Assembly: GCF_965216485.1 (NCBI RefSeq)
Contig: NZ_OZ244162.1
Coordinates: 3,280,030 to 3,344,029 of the forward strand
Origin: Algiphilus sp965216485
GTDB lineage: Bacteria > Pseudomonadota > Gammaproteobacteria > Nevskiales > Nevskiaceae
Direction: 5' to 3'
DNA length: 64,000 nt
Numbering within the stretch: the first letter of the stretch is position 1; the number at the start of each line of letters is the position of its first letter. This document shows positions 51,896 through 60,143 of this stretch, piece after piece. The notes under the pieces were generated by a model. It had not been told where the DNA came from, did no database searches, and saw only the letters and a program-made list of their open reading frames with translations. The position numbers were made by a program, and so were the translations under genes.

Positions 51896-52051
51896 ATGAA
51901 CGATGACGTCATTGTCATTGGCGGTGGGCACGCTGGGCGAGCCGCACGCCGGCGAGCGCCCGAAGCAGGATGCCGAGGGCCGGGTCACTTAGCGAGCGCA
52001 GGACGCGCGAGCTTAGTGACCGACGGTGCCGGCCGCACAAGCCGCCGTTGA
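51896..52051 (+). pseudogene. Truncated mnmG 5' copy A (51 codons)
   Basis: The frame starts MNDDVIVIGGGHAG, which is the MnmG nucleotide-binding N-terminus, then continues with 37 unrelated residues (RAARRRAPEAGCRG...) encoded by the spacer and stops at 52049-52051. It cannot make a functional MnmG. Whether it is translated is unknown. Confidence 0.75.
51983..52021. repeat. 39-bp imperfect palindrome in repeat unit A
   Basis: GGTCACTTA (51983-51991) faces TTAGTGACC (52013-52021), 8 of 9 pairs matching, around GC-rich arms AGCGAGCGC and GCGCGAGC-like sequence. The element is identical in the next unit. It resembles a short extragenic palindromic element. Confidence 0.7.
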
Positions 52052-52058
52052 TGTTGCG

Positions 52059-52223
52059 ATGAGCACCATGGACTACGATGTCATTGTCATTGGCGGCGGG
52101 CACGCCGGGCGAGCCGCATGCCGGCGAGCGCCCGAGGCAGGACGCCGAGGGCCGGGTCACTTAGCGAGCGCAGGACGCGCGAGCTTAGTGACCGACGGTG
52201 CCGGCCGCGCAAGCCGCCGTTGA
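52059..52223 (+). pseudogene. Truncated mnmG 5' copy B (54 codons)
   Basis: The frame starts MSTMDYDVIVIGGGHAG, identical to the first 17 residues of the intact protein, and then reads into the spacer (RAACRRAPEAGRRG...) and stops at 52221-52223, 7 nt before the true mnmG start. The three copies are in three different frames because 172 is not a multiple of three. Confidence 0.75.
52155..52193. repeat. 39-bp imperfect palindrome in repeat unit B
   Basis: Exact second copy, 172 bp after the first, of the GGTCACTTA ... TTAGTGACC palindrome. No base differs from the first copy, although flanking spacer positions do. Confidence 0.7.
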
Positions 52224-52230
52224 GGTTGCG

Positions 52231-54117
52231 ATGAGCACCATGGACTACGATGTCATTGTCATTGGCGGTGGGCACGCCGGCACCGAAGCCGCCCTCGCCG
52301 CAGCGCGCAGCGGCGCGTCCACCCTTCTGCTGACCCAGAACATCGACACTCTCGGCCAGATGTCCTGCAACCCGGCCATCGGTGGCATCGGCAAGGGGCA
52401 CCTGGTGCGCGAAATCGACGCTCTGGGAGGCGCCATGGCGCGCGCCGCGGATAGTGCCGGCATCCACTTCCGCACCCTCAACGCCTCCAAGGGTGCCGCT
52501 GTGCGTGCCACCCGCGCGCAGGCAGACCGTGTGCGCTACCGCACCGCCATCCGCCGCCAATTGGAACAGCAGGAGGGACTCGACCTCTTCCAGCAGGAAG
52601 TCACGGACATCCACCTGCAGGGTGACCGCGTCACCGGAGTCAGCACCGCGGGCAAGCTTCGCTTTTCGGCGCGCGCAGTGGTGCTCACCGCCGGCACCTT
52701 CTTGGCCGGACGCATGCATGTCGGGCTGGATCAGCAGGCCGGTGGCCGCGCCGGCGACGCCGCCTCGACCCGGTTGGCCGAGCGTCTGCGCGAGGCCATG
52801 CCACGTGTCGGACGCCTCAAGACCGGTACGCCACCGCGCATCGACGGGCGCAGCATCGACTGGTCAGTCACGCAGATTCAGCCCGGCGATACACCGCGGC
52901 CGGTGTTTTCCTTCCTGGGCTCGCGTGCCGACCATCCGCCACAGATGGCCTGTCACATCACACGGACCTGCGCGCGCACCCACGAGATCATTGCCGCCAA
53001 CCTCGATCAGTCGCCCATGTTCGCCGGCGCCATCGAAGGTGTCGGTCCACGCTACTGCCCGAGCATCGAAGACAAGATTCATCGCTTCGCCGACAAGGAC
53101 AGCCACCAGATCTTCCTCGAGCCGGAAGGCCTGGACAGCAGCGAAATCTACCCCAACGGCATCTCGACCAGCCTGCCCTTTTCGGTACAGCTGGACTTCG
53201 TGCGCAGCATTCCCGGCCTGGAGCAGGCGCGCATCACGCGCCCCGGCTACGCCATCGAGTACGACTATTTCGACCCGCGCGATCTGTCGCGCAGCCTGGC
53301 CACGCGGGCCATCGAAGGCCTCTTCTTTGCCGGCCAGATCAACGGCACGACCGGCTACGAGGAAGCGGCGGCGCAAGGCCTGTTGGCCGGCATCAATGCA
53401 GCGCGCCTGACGCGCGACGAGGCGCCCTGGATTCCACAGCGCTTCGAAGCCTATCTGGGGGTATTGGTGGACGATCTCACCACCCGCGGCACCACTGAAC
53501 CCTACCGCATGTTCACTTCGCGCGCCGAGCACCGCCTGCTGCTACGCGAGGACAACGCGGATAGCCGCCTGACGCCGGTCGGCCACGCGCTCGGCCTCGT
53601 CGATGAACAGCGCTGGCGCGCCTTTGAGAGCAAGCGTGAGGCCATCGCCCGTGAACGCGATCGCCTGGAACACTGTTGGCTCAAGCCGCAGGATCTGGCG
53701 CAGCCCGCGTTTACCGAAGTACTTGGACCGGCGCCGAGTTCCGGACGCGTCTCAGCCGCCGATTTGCTGCGCCGCCCGGAGGTGGATTACGCCAGGCTGC
53801 AATCGCTCGGCCTGGCCGACGCGGAGATGGACGAGGCTGTTGCGCAGCAGGTCTCCATCGAGGCGCGCTATGCGGGCTACATTGCCCGCGCCGAGGCCGA
53901 GATTGCGCGTGTGGAACGCGCTGAGACGACCCGGCTGCCTGTCGACATGGACTACGAAGCCGTCTCTGGGCTTTCCAACGAAGTACGCCAGAAGCTCTGC
54001 GAGCACCGCCCCGAGACCATCGCCCAGGCAAGCCGGATTCCAGGGGTGACCCCGGCGGCAACCTCCGTGCTGCTCGTCCACCTGAAGAAACAGGGCCAGC
54101 TCGCCAAAAGCGCCTGA
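52231..54117 (+). CDS. mnmG: tRNA uridine-5-carboxymethylaminomethyl(34) synthesis enzyme MnmG (GidA)
   Basis: A 628-residue FAD protein. GGGHAG at 12-17 is the FAD-binding loop; NPAIGGIGKGHLVREIDALGG, GTFLAGRMHVG, RLKTGTPPRIDGRSID and NGISTSLPFSVQLDFV are the MnmG core, and the C-terminal YAGYIARAEAEIAR ... LSNEVRQKLCEHRPETIAQASRIPGVTPAA binds MnmE. With MnmE it modifies wobble uridines of tRNAs. The ATG at 52231 has GAGG 6 nt upstream. rsmG, its usual downstream partner, is absent. Confidence 0.97.
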   Translation: MSTMDYDVIVIGGGHAGTEAALAAARSGASTLLLTQNIDTLGQMSCNPAIGGIGKGHLVREIDALGGAMARAADSAGIHFRTLNASKGAAVRATRAQADRVRYRTAIRRQLEQQEGLDLFQQEVTDIHLQGDRVTGVSTAGKLRFSARAVVLTAGTFLAGRMHVGLDQQAGGRAGDAASTRLAERLREAMPRVGRLKTGTPPRIDGRSIDWSVTQIQPGDTPRPVFSFLGSRADHPPQMACHITRTCARTHEIIAANLDQSPMFAGAIEGVGPRYCPSIEDKIHRFADKDSHQIFLEPEGLDSSEIYPNGISTSLPFSVQLDFVRSIPGLEQARITRPGYAIEYDYFDPRDLSRSLATRAIEGLFFAGQINGTTGYEEAAAQGLLAGINAARLTRDEAPWIPQRFEAYLGVLVDDLTTRGTTEPYRMFTSRAEHRLLLREDNADSRLTPVGHALGLVDEQRWRAFESKREAIARERDRLEHCWLKPQDLAQPAFTEVLGPAPSSGRVSAADLLRRPEVDYARLQSLGLADAEMDEAVAQQVSIEARYAGYIARAEAEIARVERAETTRLPVDMDYEAVSGLSNEVRQKLCEHRPETIAQASRIPGVTPAATSVLLVHLKKQGQLAKSA

Positions 54118-54124
54118 GGCCCCA

Positions 54125-55888
54125 TTAGAACGGCCAGATGCGGGGTGCCAAGGTCACCGTCAGGACGCCGATCAGCACGTTCAGGGGCAGGCCGACGCGG
54201 GCGAAGTCGAGGAAGCGATAGTTGCCAGGCCCTGACACCATCAGGTTGGTCTGATACCCCAGCGGCGTGGCAAAGCTGGCCGATGCAGCCAGCATCACCG
54301 TAACCACGAAGGGCTCCAGCGCCAGACCCAGTCCGGTCGCCGCGGATACCGCAATCGGAAACATCAGCAGCGCGGCCGCATTGTTGGTGATCAACTCCGT
54401 CATCAGCGACGTCATGGCGTAGGTCAGCGCAAGCAGGACCCAAGGGCGGTCGCCCGCCATGGCCAGCACTGAACTGGCAATGACCGAGGAAGCCCCGGTG
54501 GTGGCCAGCGCCTCGCCAAGCGCGAAGGAGCCCGCGATCACGAGCAGCACCTGCAGATCCACGCTCTTGCGTGCCCCGGCCACGCTCACGCAGCCGGTCG
54601 CGATCATGGCACCTGCGCCCAGCAAAGCGGCGGTCAGCATGTCGAGCAAGCCCGTGGTGGCGCTGGCCACGATGGCAGCCAGCACGCACCAGGCCGACAG
54701 CGCGCGCTCATAGCGCGGCGGGTCTTCCTGGTGCTGACTGATGAGCAGAAAATCCGGTGAATAGCGATGCCGATCCACCCAGGCCGGACGCGCCTCCAGG
54801 AGCAGTGTGTCGGCGGGTCGCAAGCGCACTTCGCCCAGACCGCCACGCAGGCGCTTGCCCTCGCGCGCCATGGCCACGACCGAGGCGCCGTAGTAGGTAT
54901 GAAAGCGCGAGTCGCGCAGGGTCTGGCCAATCAGGGGGCAGCGGGCTGAAAGCACCACTTCGACCAGCTTCCGCTCCGGAAACTGCTGCGCGATGGCGGC
55001 GTCAGCCTCACGCACGGGCCGCAGGCCCTTGATGCGTTGGAGGTCCAACACTGAAGACACATCCCCGGCGAAGACCAGGCGGTCTTCCGGCTGCAGGCGT
55101 TCCTCGGTACTCACCGCCGGCAGCACACTGCCATCGCGCACGATTTCCACCAGAAAGACCTTGCCCAGGTGGCGCAACCCGGCTTGACCGATGGTCTGCC
55201 CGACCAGAGGCCCGTCCCCGTTGACATCCATTTCCACGGTGTACTCGCGGGGATTGCTGAACAACCCCTCTGTGCTTCCACGCTCGGGCAGCAGCCGTCG
55301 GCCGATGGTGAGCATATAGAAGATGCATAGCGCGGCCGAGGGCACACCGATCCACGCCAGCTCGAAGAACCCCAGGCCACGCCCGCCTTCTGCCACCCAC
55401 TTGCCGTTGACCACGAGATTGGTGCTCGTCCCCACCAGGGTGCACATACCACCGACGATGGCGGCATAGCTCAAGGGCATCAGCAGACGCGACGCCGACA
55501 CGCCGTTGCGCCGTGCCCAGCCGGACACCACGGGGAGAAAGGTCGCCACTACGGGGGTGTTGTTGATGAAGGCACTCAGCCCAGCCGTGGGCAGCATGAT
55601 CTTGAGCTGAGCCCGACCGATACCGCCCCCATTGCCCAGCCACCCACGCGAGGCGAGATCAATGGCCCCGGTTTCGCGCAATCCTGCGGCGACAACGTAC
55701 ATTGCAGCCACGGTGATCATGCCGGGGTTCGAGAATCCGGCCAGCGCCTGATCAGGAGTGAGCACCCCCGCCGTGAGCAGAGCCACCATGCCGCCAAGGA
55801 CCGCCAGTTCGGCGCGCAGGCGCTCGGAGGCCAGCAATATCAACACGCACACGATGACGCCGACCGCGAACCAGCCCTGCCAAGCCAT
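54125..55888 (-). CDS. SLC13/DASS-type permease with two TrkA-C domains
   Basis: A 587-residue transporter: N-terminal hydrophobic half (about 1-190, including NNTPVVATFLPVVSGWARR), two RCK_C/TrkA-C regulatory domains (about 200-290 and 300-375) and a C-terminal hydrophobic half with TLVGTSTNLVVNG-type and ITNNAAALLMFPIA motifs. These two SNT/NNT loops bind Na+ and substrate in the DASS family. Substrates may be sulfate, dicarboxylates or other anions. It converges on mnmG with a 7-nt gap and borders the candidate origin. Confidence 0.9.
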   Translation of the reverse strand: MAWQGWFAVGVIVCVLILLASERLRAELAVLGGMVALLTAGVLTPDQALAGFSNPGMITVAAMYVVAAGLRETGAIDLASRGWLGNGGGIGRAQLKIMLPTAGLSAFINNTPVVATFLPVVSGWARRNGVSASRLLMPLSYAAIVGGMCTLVGTSTNLVVNGKWVAEGGRGLGFFELAWIGVPSAALCIFYMLTIGRRLLPERGSTEGLFSNPREYTVEMDVNGDGPLVGQTIGQAGLRHLGKVFLVEIVRDGSVLPAVSTEERLQPEDRLVFAGDVSSVLDLQRIKGLRPVREADAAIAQQFPERKLVEVVLSARCPLIGQTLRDSRFHTYYGASVVAMAREGKRLRGGLGEVRLRPADTLLLEARPAWVDRHRYSPDFLLISQHQEDPPRYERALSAWCVLAAIVASATTGLLDMLTAALLGAGAMIATGCVSVAGARKSVDLQVLLVIAGSFALGEALATTGASSVIASSVLAMAGDRPWVLLALTYAMTSLMTELITNNAAALLMFPIAVSAATGLGLALEPFVVTVMLAASASFATPLGYQTNLMVSGPGNYRFLDFARVGLPLNVLIGVLTVTLAPRIWPF

Positions 55889-56682
55889 CCCTCACGCTTC
55901 CTCAGCCCTGATCAAGCCGCGAGGCTAGCAGGAGGGGTACGGATGTCACAAGCAAAAGGCATAGCCAAAGTAGAAGTTATTCCCAGAAAATATATAAAGC
56001 TTCGCTCCTACGAGAGCGTCCGCAGCCCCGGGTGCGCCCGTGCCACACCCGCTCAGGACACGCCACACACGAGCCGAACCACCGTGTGCCCGCTCGATAT
56101 CGCGCCGACCCACTCACTGTTTGGTGGGCTGTGCAGACGGTGGTCACTGAATCGGCAGTTTGGTTGTGATGCAGGTGGTTGGTGGCTTTCCGGCCGTTAT
56201 CCACAACTCGCTCCACGGCTTATGCCCGCGACGTGTTGATAAAGCTGTGCTTGGGCATGCATGTCCTGCCGATGAACGGTTGATGGGTTGACGCCCATCA
56301 CCCACGTGCGTGCGCGAGGAAAACGGCAGTCGGGTACGCGCCGCGGGCGGTCGTTTTTTGCTCGCCTGCCACCAGGTGCCCACGGCACATGGATTTGGGA
56401 CGGTTATCCCCAAAGGATTCCCAGGCTTGTGCGCGCCCAATGTGCACAAGCTGTCGGCGCCCGGACTGTATCCCAGCCGTTGCCGGTCACCCATTGACCA
56501 AAGCCGGCAATGCGGTGCAGCGTCGAGCTGTCGAGTACTTTTCCACAGGGCAGCCCCAGGCTTATCCGCGCTCCCTGTGCATGACACATCGCTGCTCCGC
56601 GCGCACTGCGGTGCCGCCGTGCACCAACAACCGTCCACAAGCAGAGGCACCAGAGGATCGGCGCGCTGGCTGGAGCGCTTGA
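55889..56682. other. Candidate replication origin (oriC-like non-coding region)
   Basis: About 790 bp without a convincing gene. One perfect DnaA box TTATCCACA is at 56197-56205. One-mismatch boxes are at 56404-56412 (TTATCCCCA), 56539-56547 (TTTTCCACA) and, on the other strand, 56234-56242 (TTATCAACA). Weaker ones are near 55977 (TTATTCCCA) and 56562 (TTATCCGCG). An AT-rich patch at 55970-56000 (AAAATATATAAAG) could be the unwinding element. Inverted repeats include GCTTGTGC...GCACAAGC near 56425-56451. It is near mnmG and directly beside parB, the usual oriC neighbourhood. Confidence 0.6.
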
Positions 56683-57459
56683 TTACTCGCGGTAGCCCAG
56701 TTGCTCGAGCAAGCCGTCGAGCTCGTCCAGCGAAAAAAAGCGCAGGCGCAATTCGCCGCGACCACTGCCATCAGCCTGGAGGGTGACCGGACAGGCCAGG
56801 TGCTCACCGAGCTGCCGCTCGAGCCGCTCCCATTCGGGCTCACGGCGGGCGGGCGTGCTGCCCCCATTGCGCCCGCGGGCAATCGCACGCTCAAGACGGC
56901 GAACGCTCCATTGGCCGGATAGGCAGTCCTTGGCAAAGCGGCGCTGCAGGGCTGCATCCACGCCCGCCAGCGCGCGCGCGTGGCCCATGCTGAGCTGCCC
57001 GGCGTCGACCATGGCGCCGACGTCTTCGCACAGTGTCAGCAGTCGCAGAAAGTTCGAGACATAGGCACGCGACTTGCCGACACGCTGGCCAATCTTTTCA
57101 TGGGTCAGGTCGAGCAGCGTTGCCAGCCGCTTCAGGCCGTACGCCGTCTCCATCGGGGACAAGGACTCACGCTGCAGGTTTTCCACCAGGCCGAGCACCT
57201 GTGCGGCCACCGGGTCGAGGTCATCGCGCACGATGGCGGGCACCGTGGCAAGACCGGCACGCTGCGCGGCGCGCCAGCGCCGCTCGCCGGCGAGCAGTTC
57301 GAACTGGTCGCCATCGCTGCGCAGAACAATCGGTTGGATCACCCCGGAACTGCGCAGGGACTCTGCCAGTTCATCCAGCGCGCGCTCGTCGAAGTGCCGG
57401 CGCGCCTGGTTGCTGCCGGGGTGAATCTTCTCGATCGGAATGTCACGCGTCGTTGTCAT
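56683..57459 (-). CDS. parB: ParB-family chromosome partitioning protein
   Basis: A 258-residue ParB: N-terminal CTP-binding domain with PIEKIHPGSNQARRHFDE and LLAGERRWRAAQRAGL, helix-turn-helix region with EKIGQRVGKSRAYVSNFLRLL (near 130-155) and a C-terminal dimerisation domain (RLRFFSLDELDGLLEQLG). ParB loads at parS near the origin. The start at 57459 gives a typical N-terminus. No parA lies beside it and no consensus parS was seen in the window. Confidence 0.93.
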   Translation of the reverse strand: MTTTRDIPIEKIHPGSNQARRHFDERALDELAESLRSSGVIQPIVLRSDGDQFELLAGERRWRAAQRAGLATVPAIVRDDLDPVAAQVLGLVENLQRESLSPMETAYGLKRLATLLDLTHEKIGQRVGKSRAYVSNFLRLLTLCEDVGAMVDAGQLSMGHARALAGVDAALQRRFAKDCLSGQWSVRRLERAIARGRNGGSTPARREPEWERLERQLGEHLACPVTLQADGSGRGELRLRFFSLDELDGLLEQLGYRE

Positions 57460-57536
57460 AGACGGGTCAAATGGACGATAGCAAGGGAGATGGCGTGTGA
57501 AATAATGCGCGCCGATCTTGGACGGGCTCAACGCGG

Positions 57537-58097
57537 ATGGAACAGCCAGCCGAACAGCATTACCGCGCAATCATTGAATCGATCGGCGAAGACGTCGAGC
57601 GGGACGGGCTGCGTGACACACCCCGGCGGGCGGCGAAGGCCATGGCCTTTCTGACACGCGGCTACCACCAGAATGTGGACGAGGTCGTCAATGGCGCAGT
57701 CTTCGATTCGCCGAACAACGAGGTCGTGATCGTACGCGACATCGAGCTCTATTCCCTCTGCGAACACCACCTGCTGCCCTTTACTGGTCGGGCGCACGTC
57801 GCCTATCTGCCCAGCGGCAAGGTATTGGGGCTCTCGAAGATCCCGCGCATCGTGGACATGTTTGCGCGACGGCTGCAGATTCAAGAGACGCTTACCCAGC
57901 AGATTGGCGAGACCATCCAGCAGGTCACCGATGCCCGCGGCGTCGGCGTCGTCATCGAGGCGAAGCATTTGTGCGCCATGATGCGCGGCGTAGAAAAGCA
58001 GAATTCGTCGATGACTACCTCCTGGATGCATGGACGATTCCGCGACGATCCGCGGACCCGCAGCGAGTTCCTGACGCTCATCGGTCGGGGCAACTGA
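57537..58097 (+). CDS. folE: GTP cyclohydrolase I
   Basis: A 186-residue enzyme with DGLRDTPRRAAKAM, SLCEHHLLPFTGRAHVAY (zinc ligands C75 and H78) and VIEAKHLCAMMRGVEKQNSSMTTS (third zinc ligand C146). It converts GTP to dihydroneopterin triphosphate in folate synthesis. It is divergent from parB with a 77-nt shared promoter region. Confidence 0.97.
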   Translation: MEQPAEQHYRAIIESIGEDVERDGLRDTPRRAAKAMAFLTRGYHQNVDEVVNGAVFDSPNNEVVIVRDIELYSLCEHHLLPFTGRAHVAYLPSGKVLGLSKIPRIVDMFARRLQIQETLTQQIGETIQQVTDARGVGVVIEAKHLCAMMRGVEKQNSSMTTSWMHGRFRDDPRTRSEFLTLIGRGN

Positions 58098-58181
58098 TCA
58101 CGCGCCTCCCCCGTACATGAATGAGAGGCTTCGGGCGGTACAATGCATGAGCCCGATGTCCGGGACTTCTGTTCGACTCGC

Positions 58182-58193
58182 AGTGTCCACACT
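58182..58193. promoter_or_regulatory. Short perfect palindrome upstream of the desaturase gene
   Basis: AGTGTCCACACT, 21 nt before the desaturase start, is a perfect 12-bp palindrome in the leader. It could be a half-length operator, but no regulator is known for it. Confidence 0.25.
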
Positions 58194-58214
58194 CAAATAA
58201 GCGGGAGGCACGAC

Positions 58215-59198
58215 ATGACCGGCCACCGAGAAAGCATTACCCACGACCTCCATCATCGCCTTGACGTGGTGCGTTCACTCGAAGAGCGCGTGCGTGAGGA
58301 GATGGCTGCGCATATCGAGCGGCGCAACCTCTGGATGCCGGACGACCTCAACTCGGCGGACCTGGGTCTTGGTGAGGAACACGACCAGAGTCTGCGCGAA
58401 CTGCGTGCGCGCGCCCGCGGTCTGCCGGTCTCGGTACGTGCTGCAGTGGCACTCAATCTGCTGACCGAGGAAGGGCTGCCCCATTTCCATCGCCTGATTG
58501 CCACCCATTTTCCTGAAGGCACCGCCTGGCGGGAATGGAACAACATGTGGACGGCCGAGGAAGACCGGCACGGCTGCGCCCTGCGCGACTACGTGCGTGA
58601 CGCCCGTCTCTTCCACATGCGCATCTTCGAACAGGAACAGTACGAGTACATCGCGGCCGGTTTCGATCCGCATTGGGAGCAGGATCCCTACCGCCTGCTC
58701 GCCTATACCAGCCTGCAGGAACGCGCCACCCAGTACGCCCACGCCAACACGGGCCGGCTGGCGCGCGATCACGAACCAATGCTGCAGCGCGTCCTGGCGC
58801 ATCTAGCCGGCGATGAGTCGCGCCACTATCAGTTCTACCGCGCGGTCTTTGCCGATCTGTTGCGCGAGGATCCGGATCGCGCTCTGGTGTCGCTGCTCAA
58901 GGTGACAGTGAGCTTCGCCATGCCGGGTCACGCCATCGGCGACTTCGAGGCCTTGAGCGACCTGGTCGACCGGGAGAATATCTTCGGCACCGCGCAATAC
59001 CGCGACATCGTCGTGGAGTTGCTGGACTACTGGAAGATTGGCGACATGACCGGCCTGTCCGCAGAAGGCACGAAAGCCCAGGAGCGGTTGATGAAAATGC
59101 CGTCGCGGCTGGAGCGCATGCTCAAGGCGCAACAAGCCAAGCGTGAGGCGCGCACCTTCCAGTTCGACTTCATCGGCGAGCAGAGTATCCGCATCTGA
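58215..59198 (+). CDS. Acyl-ACP desaturase-like diiron protein (stearoyl-ACP desaturase family)
   Basis: A 327-residue soluble ferritin-like protein with two diiron motifs, E116-x2-H119 (TAEEDRHGCALRDY) and a later DESRHYQFYRAVF (near 204). This is the FA_desaturase_2 family, which introduces a double bond into acyl-ACP with ferredoxin and oxygen. GGGAGG precedes ATG 58215 at good spacing. Membrane-lipid desaturation in this organism is plausible; a hydroxylase role is an alternative. Confidence 0.88.
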   Translation: MTGHRESITHDLHHRLDVVRSLEERVREEMAAHIERRNLWMPDDLNSADLGLGEEHDQSLRELRARARGLPVSVRAAVALNLLTEEGLPHFHRLIATHFPEGTAWREWNNMWTAEEDRHGCALRDYVRDARLFHMRIFEQEQYEYIAAGFDPHWEQDPYRLLAYTSLQERATQYAHANTGRLARDHEPMLQRVLAHLAGDESRHYQFYRAVFADLLREDPDRALVSLLKVTVSFAMPGHAIGDFEALSDLVDRENIFGTAQYRDIVVELLDYWKIGDMTGLSAEGTKAQERLMKMPSRLERMLKAQQAKREARTFQFDFIGEQSIRI

Positions 59199-59300
59199 TC
59201 ATTCAGCGCGGGCCGGAGCCGCCCGCGCACTGTGAGCGGGCCCCGGCACGGCACAAGGATCGCGCTACACTGCCGCCCGAATTCTTGGGGGAATTTCGAC

Positions 59301-60143
59301 ATGGTGGCGCACACCCGAGCCGTGGTGATCACAGGCGCCGGCAGCGGTCTTGGCCGCGCGCTGGCAGAACAGTACGCCCGTCGTGGGTGGTCCGTGGCGG
59401 CCGTGGATATCGACCGTGACGCGGCCGAAGCCACCGCCCAGGCGGTGCTGGATGCCCGCGGCGACGCCATCGCCGCCGAAGCGGATGTGCGCGATCTCCA
59501 CGCCCTCGAGATGGTGGCCTCCACCGTGGCCGACCGCTTTGGGCACATCGACGCCTGGATCAACAATGCCGGCATTGCCGCCTCGGGCACGGTCGACGCC
59601 ACCGATCTCGACCAATGGCAATCGGTGCTGGACATCGATCTGCTCGGCGTCGTGCGCGGTAGCAAGGCGGCCATTCCGTGGCTGCGTCGATCGGGCGGTG
59701 GCCACATCGTCAATGTGGCCAGCTTCGCCGGCATTGCCAACCCTCCCGGCATGGGCAGCTACAACGTGGCCAAGGCCGGCGTCATCTCGCTTTCTGAAAC
59801 CCTGCGCGCGGAACTGGCGGACGACCACATCCATGTCGTGGTCGCCTGCCCCAGCTTCTTCAAGACCAATCTCGTCGCCAGCAGCCGCAGAGTGGCTGGT
59901 GAAGCTGCACCGGAGCAGCCGACGACGATGGAAAAGATCACCGAGAAGCTGATGGAGCGTTCCAAGTTTTCGGCCGAGGACGTGGCCGCCGCAATCTACC
60001 GCGCGGCCGAGCGCGAGGAATTCATGGTCATCATGCGACCCGACCTCTCGCGCTGGCTGGCCAAGCGTGCATCCCCGGAATTCTTCTTCCGCATGGTGCG
60101 CAAGGCCACCCGCGGCTTCATCCAGCCACGTCAGGCCGGATAG
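59301..60143 (+). CDS. Short-chain dehydrogenase/reductase
   Basis: A 280-residue classical SDR: ITGAGSGLGRALAE (TGxxxGxG cofactor motif, 10-23), NNAGIAASG, catalytic ASFAGIANPPGMGSYNVAKAG (Ser-Tyr-x3-Lys) and CPSFFKTNL. An extended C-terminus (SKFSAEDVAAAIYRAAEREEFMV, then RPDLSRWLAKRASPEFFFRMV) is common in lipid- or sterol-like SDRs. Located after the desaturase, it may act on fatty-acid-derived substrates. ATG 59301 is used. Confidence 0.9.
   Translation: MVAHTRAVVITGAGSGLGRALAEQYARRGWSVAAVDIDRDAAEATAQAVLDARGDAIAAEADVRDLHALEMVASTVADRFGHIDAWINNAGIAASGTVDATDLDQWQSVLDIDLLGVVRGSKAAIPWLRRSGGGHIVNVASFAGIANPPGMGSYNVAKAGVISLSETLRAELADDHIHVVVACPSFFKTNLVASSRRVAGEAAPEQPTTMEKITEKLMERSKFSAEDVAAAIYRAAEREEFMVIMRPDLSRWLAKRASPEFFFRMVRKATRGFIQPRQAG

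Larger units (their letters stand above)
51891..52280 (+). repeat. Tandem 172-bp repeat containing the 5' end of mnmG (two full units plus a third partial copy)
   Basis: The start-codon region of mnmG occurs at 51896, 52068 and 52240, exactly 172 bp apart. Each copy begins ATG, then GTCATTGTCATTGGCGG, and keeps the match through CACGC(C/T)GG (41 bp). In the first two copies this is followed by about 131 bp of GC-rich spacer; the spacers differ at only about five positions. The third copy passes directly into mnmG. The first copy has diverged in its first codons (ATGAACGATGAC instead of ATGGACTACGAT). A short shared word GCACGCCGG, present in both the gene and the spacer, is a possible recombination point. 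Confidence 0.95.

Noticed and set aside
51891..52280. CRISPR array or insertion sequence
   Set aside because: Repeat length is 172 bp with only two full units, no unique spacers, no transposase and no terminal inverted repeats; it is a tandem duplication.
56144..56786. Open frames of about 160 codons on both strands in the origin-like region
   Set aside because: No recognisable domains, no ribosome sites, mutually overlapping, and they run over the DnaA boxes and into parB.
56683..58097. parS sites near parB
   Set aside because: I looked for TGTTTCACGTGAAACA-like palindromes around parB and the origin-like region and saw none; a motif scan would be needed to be certain.
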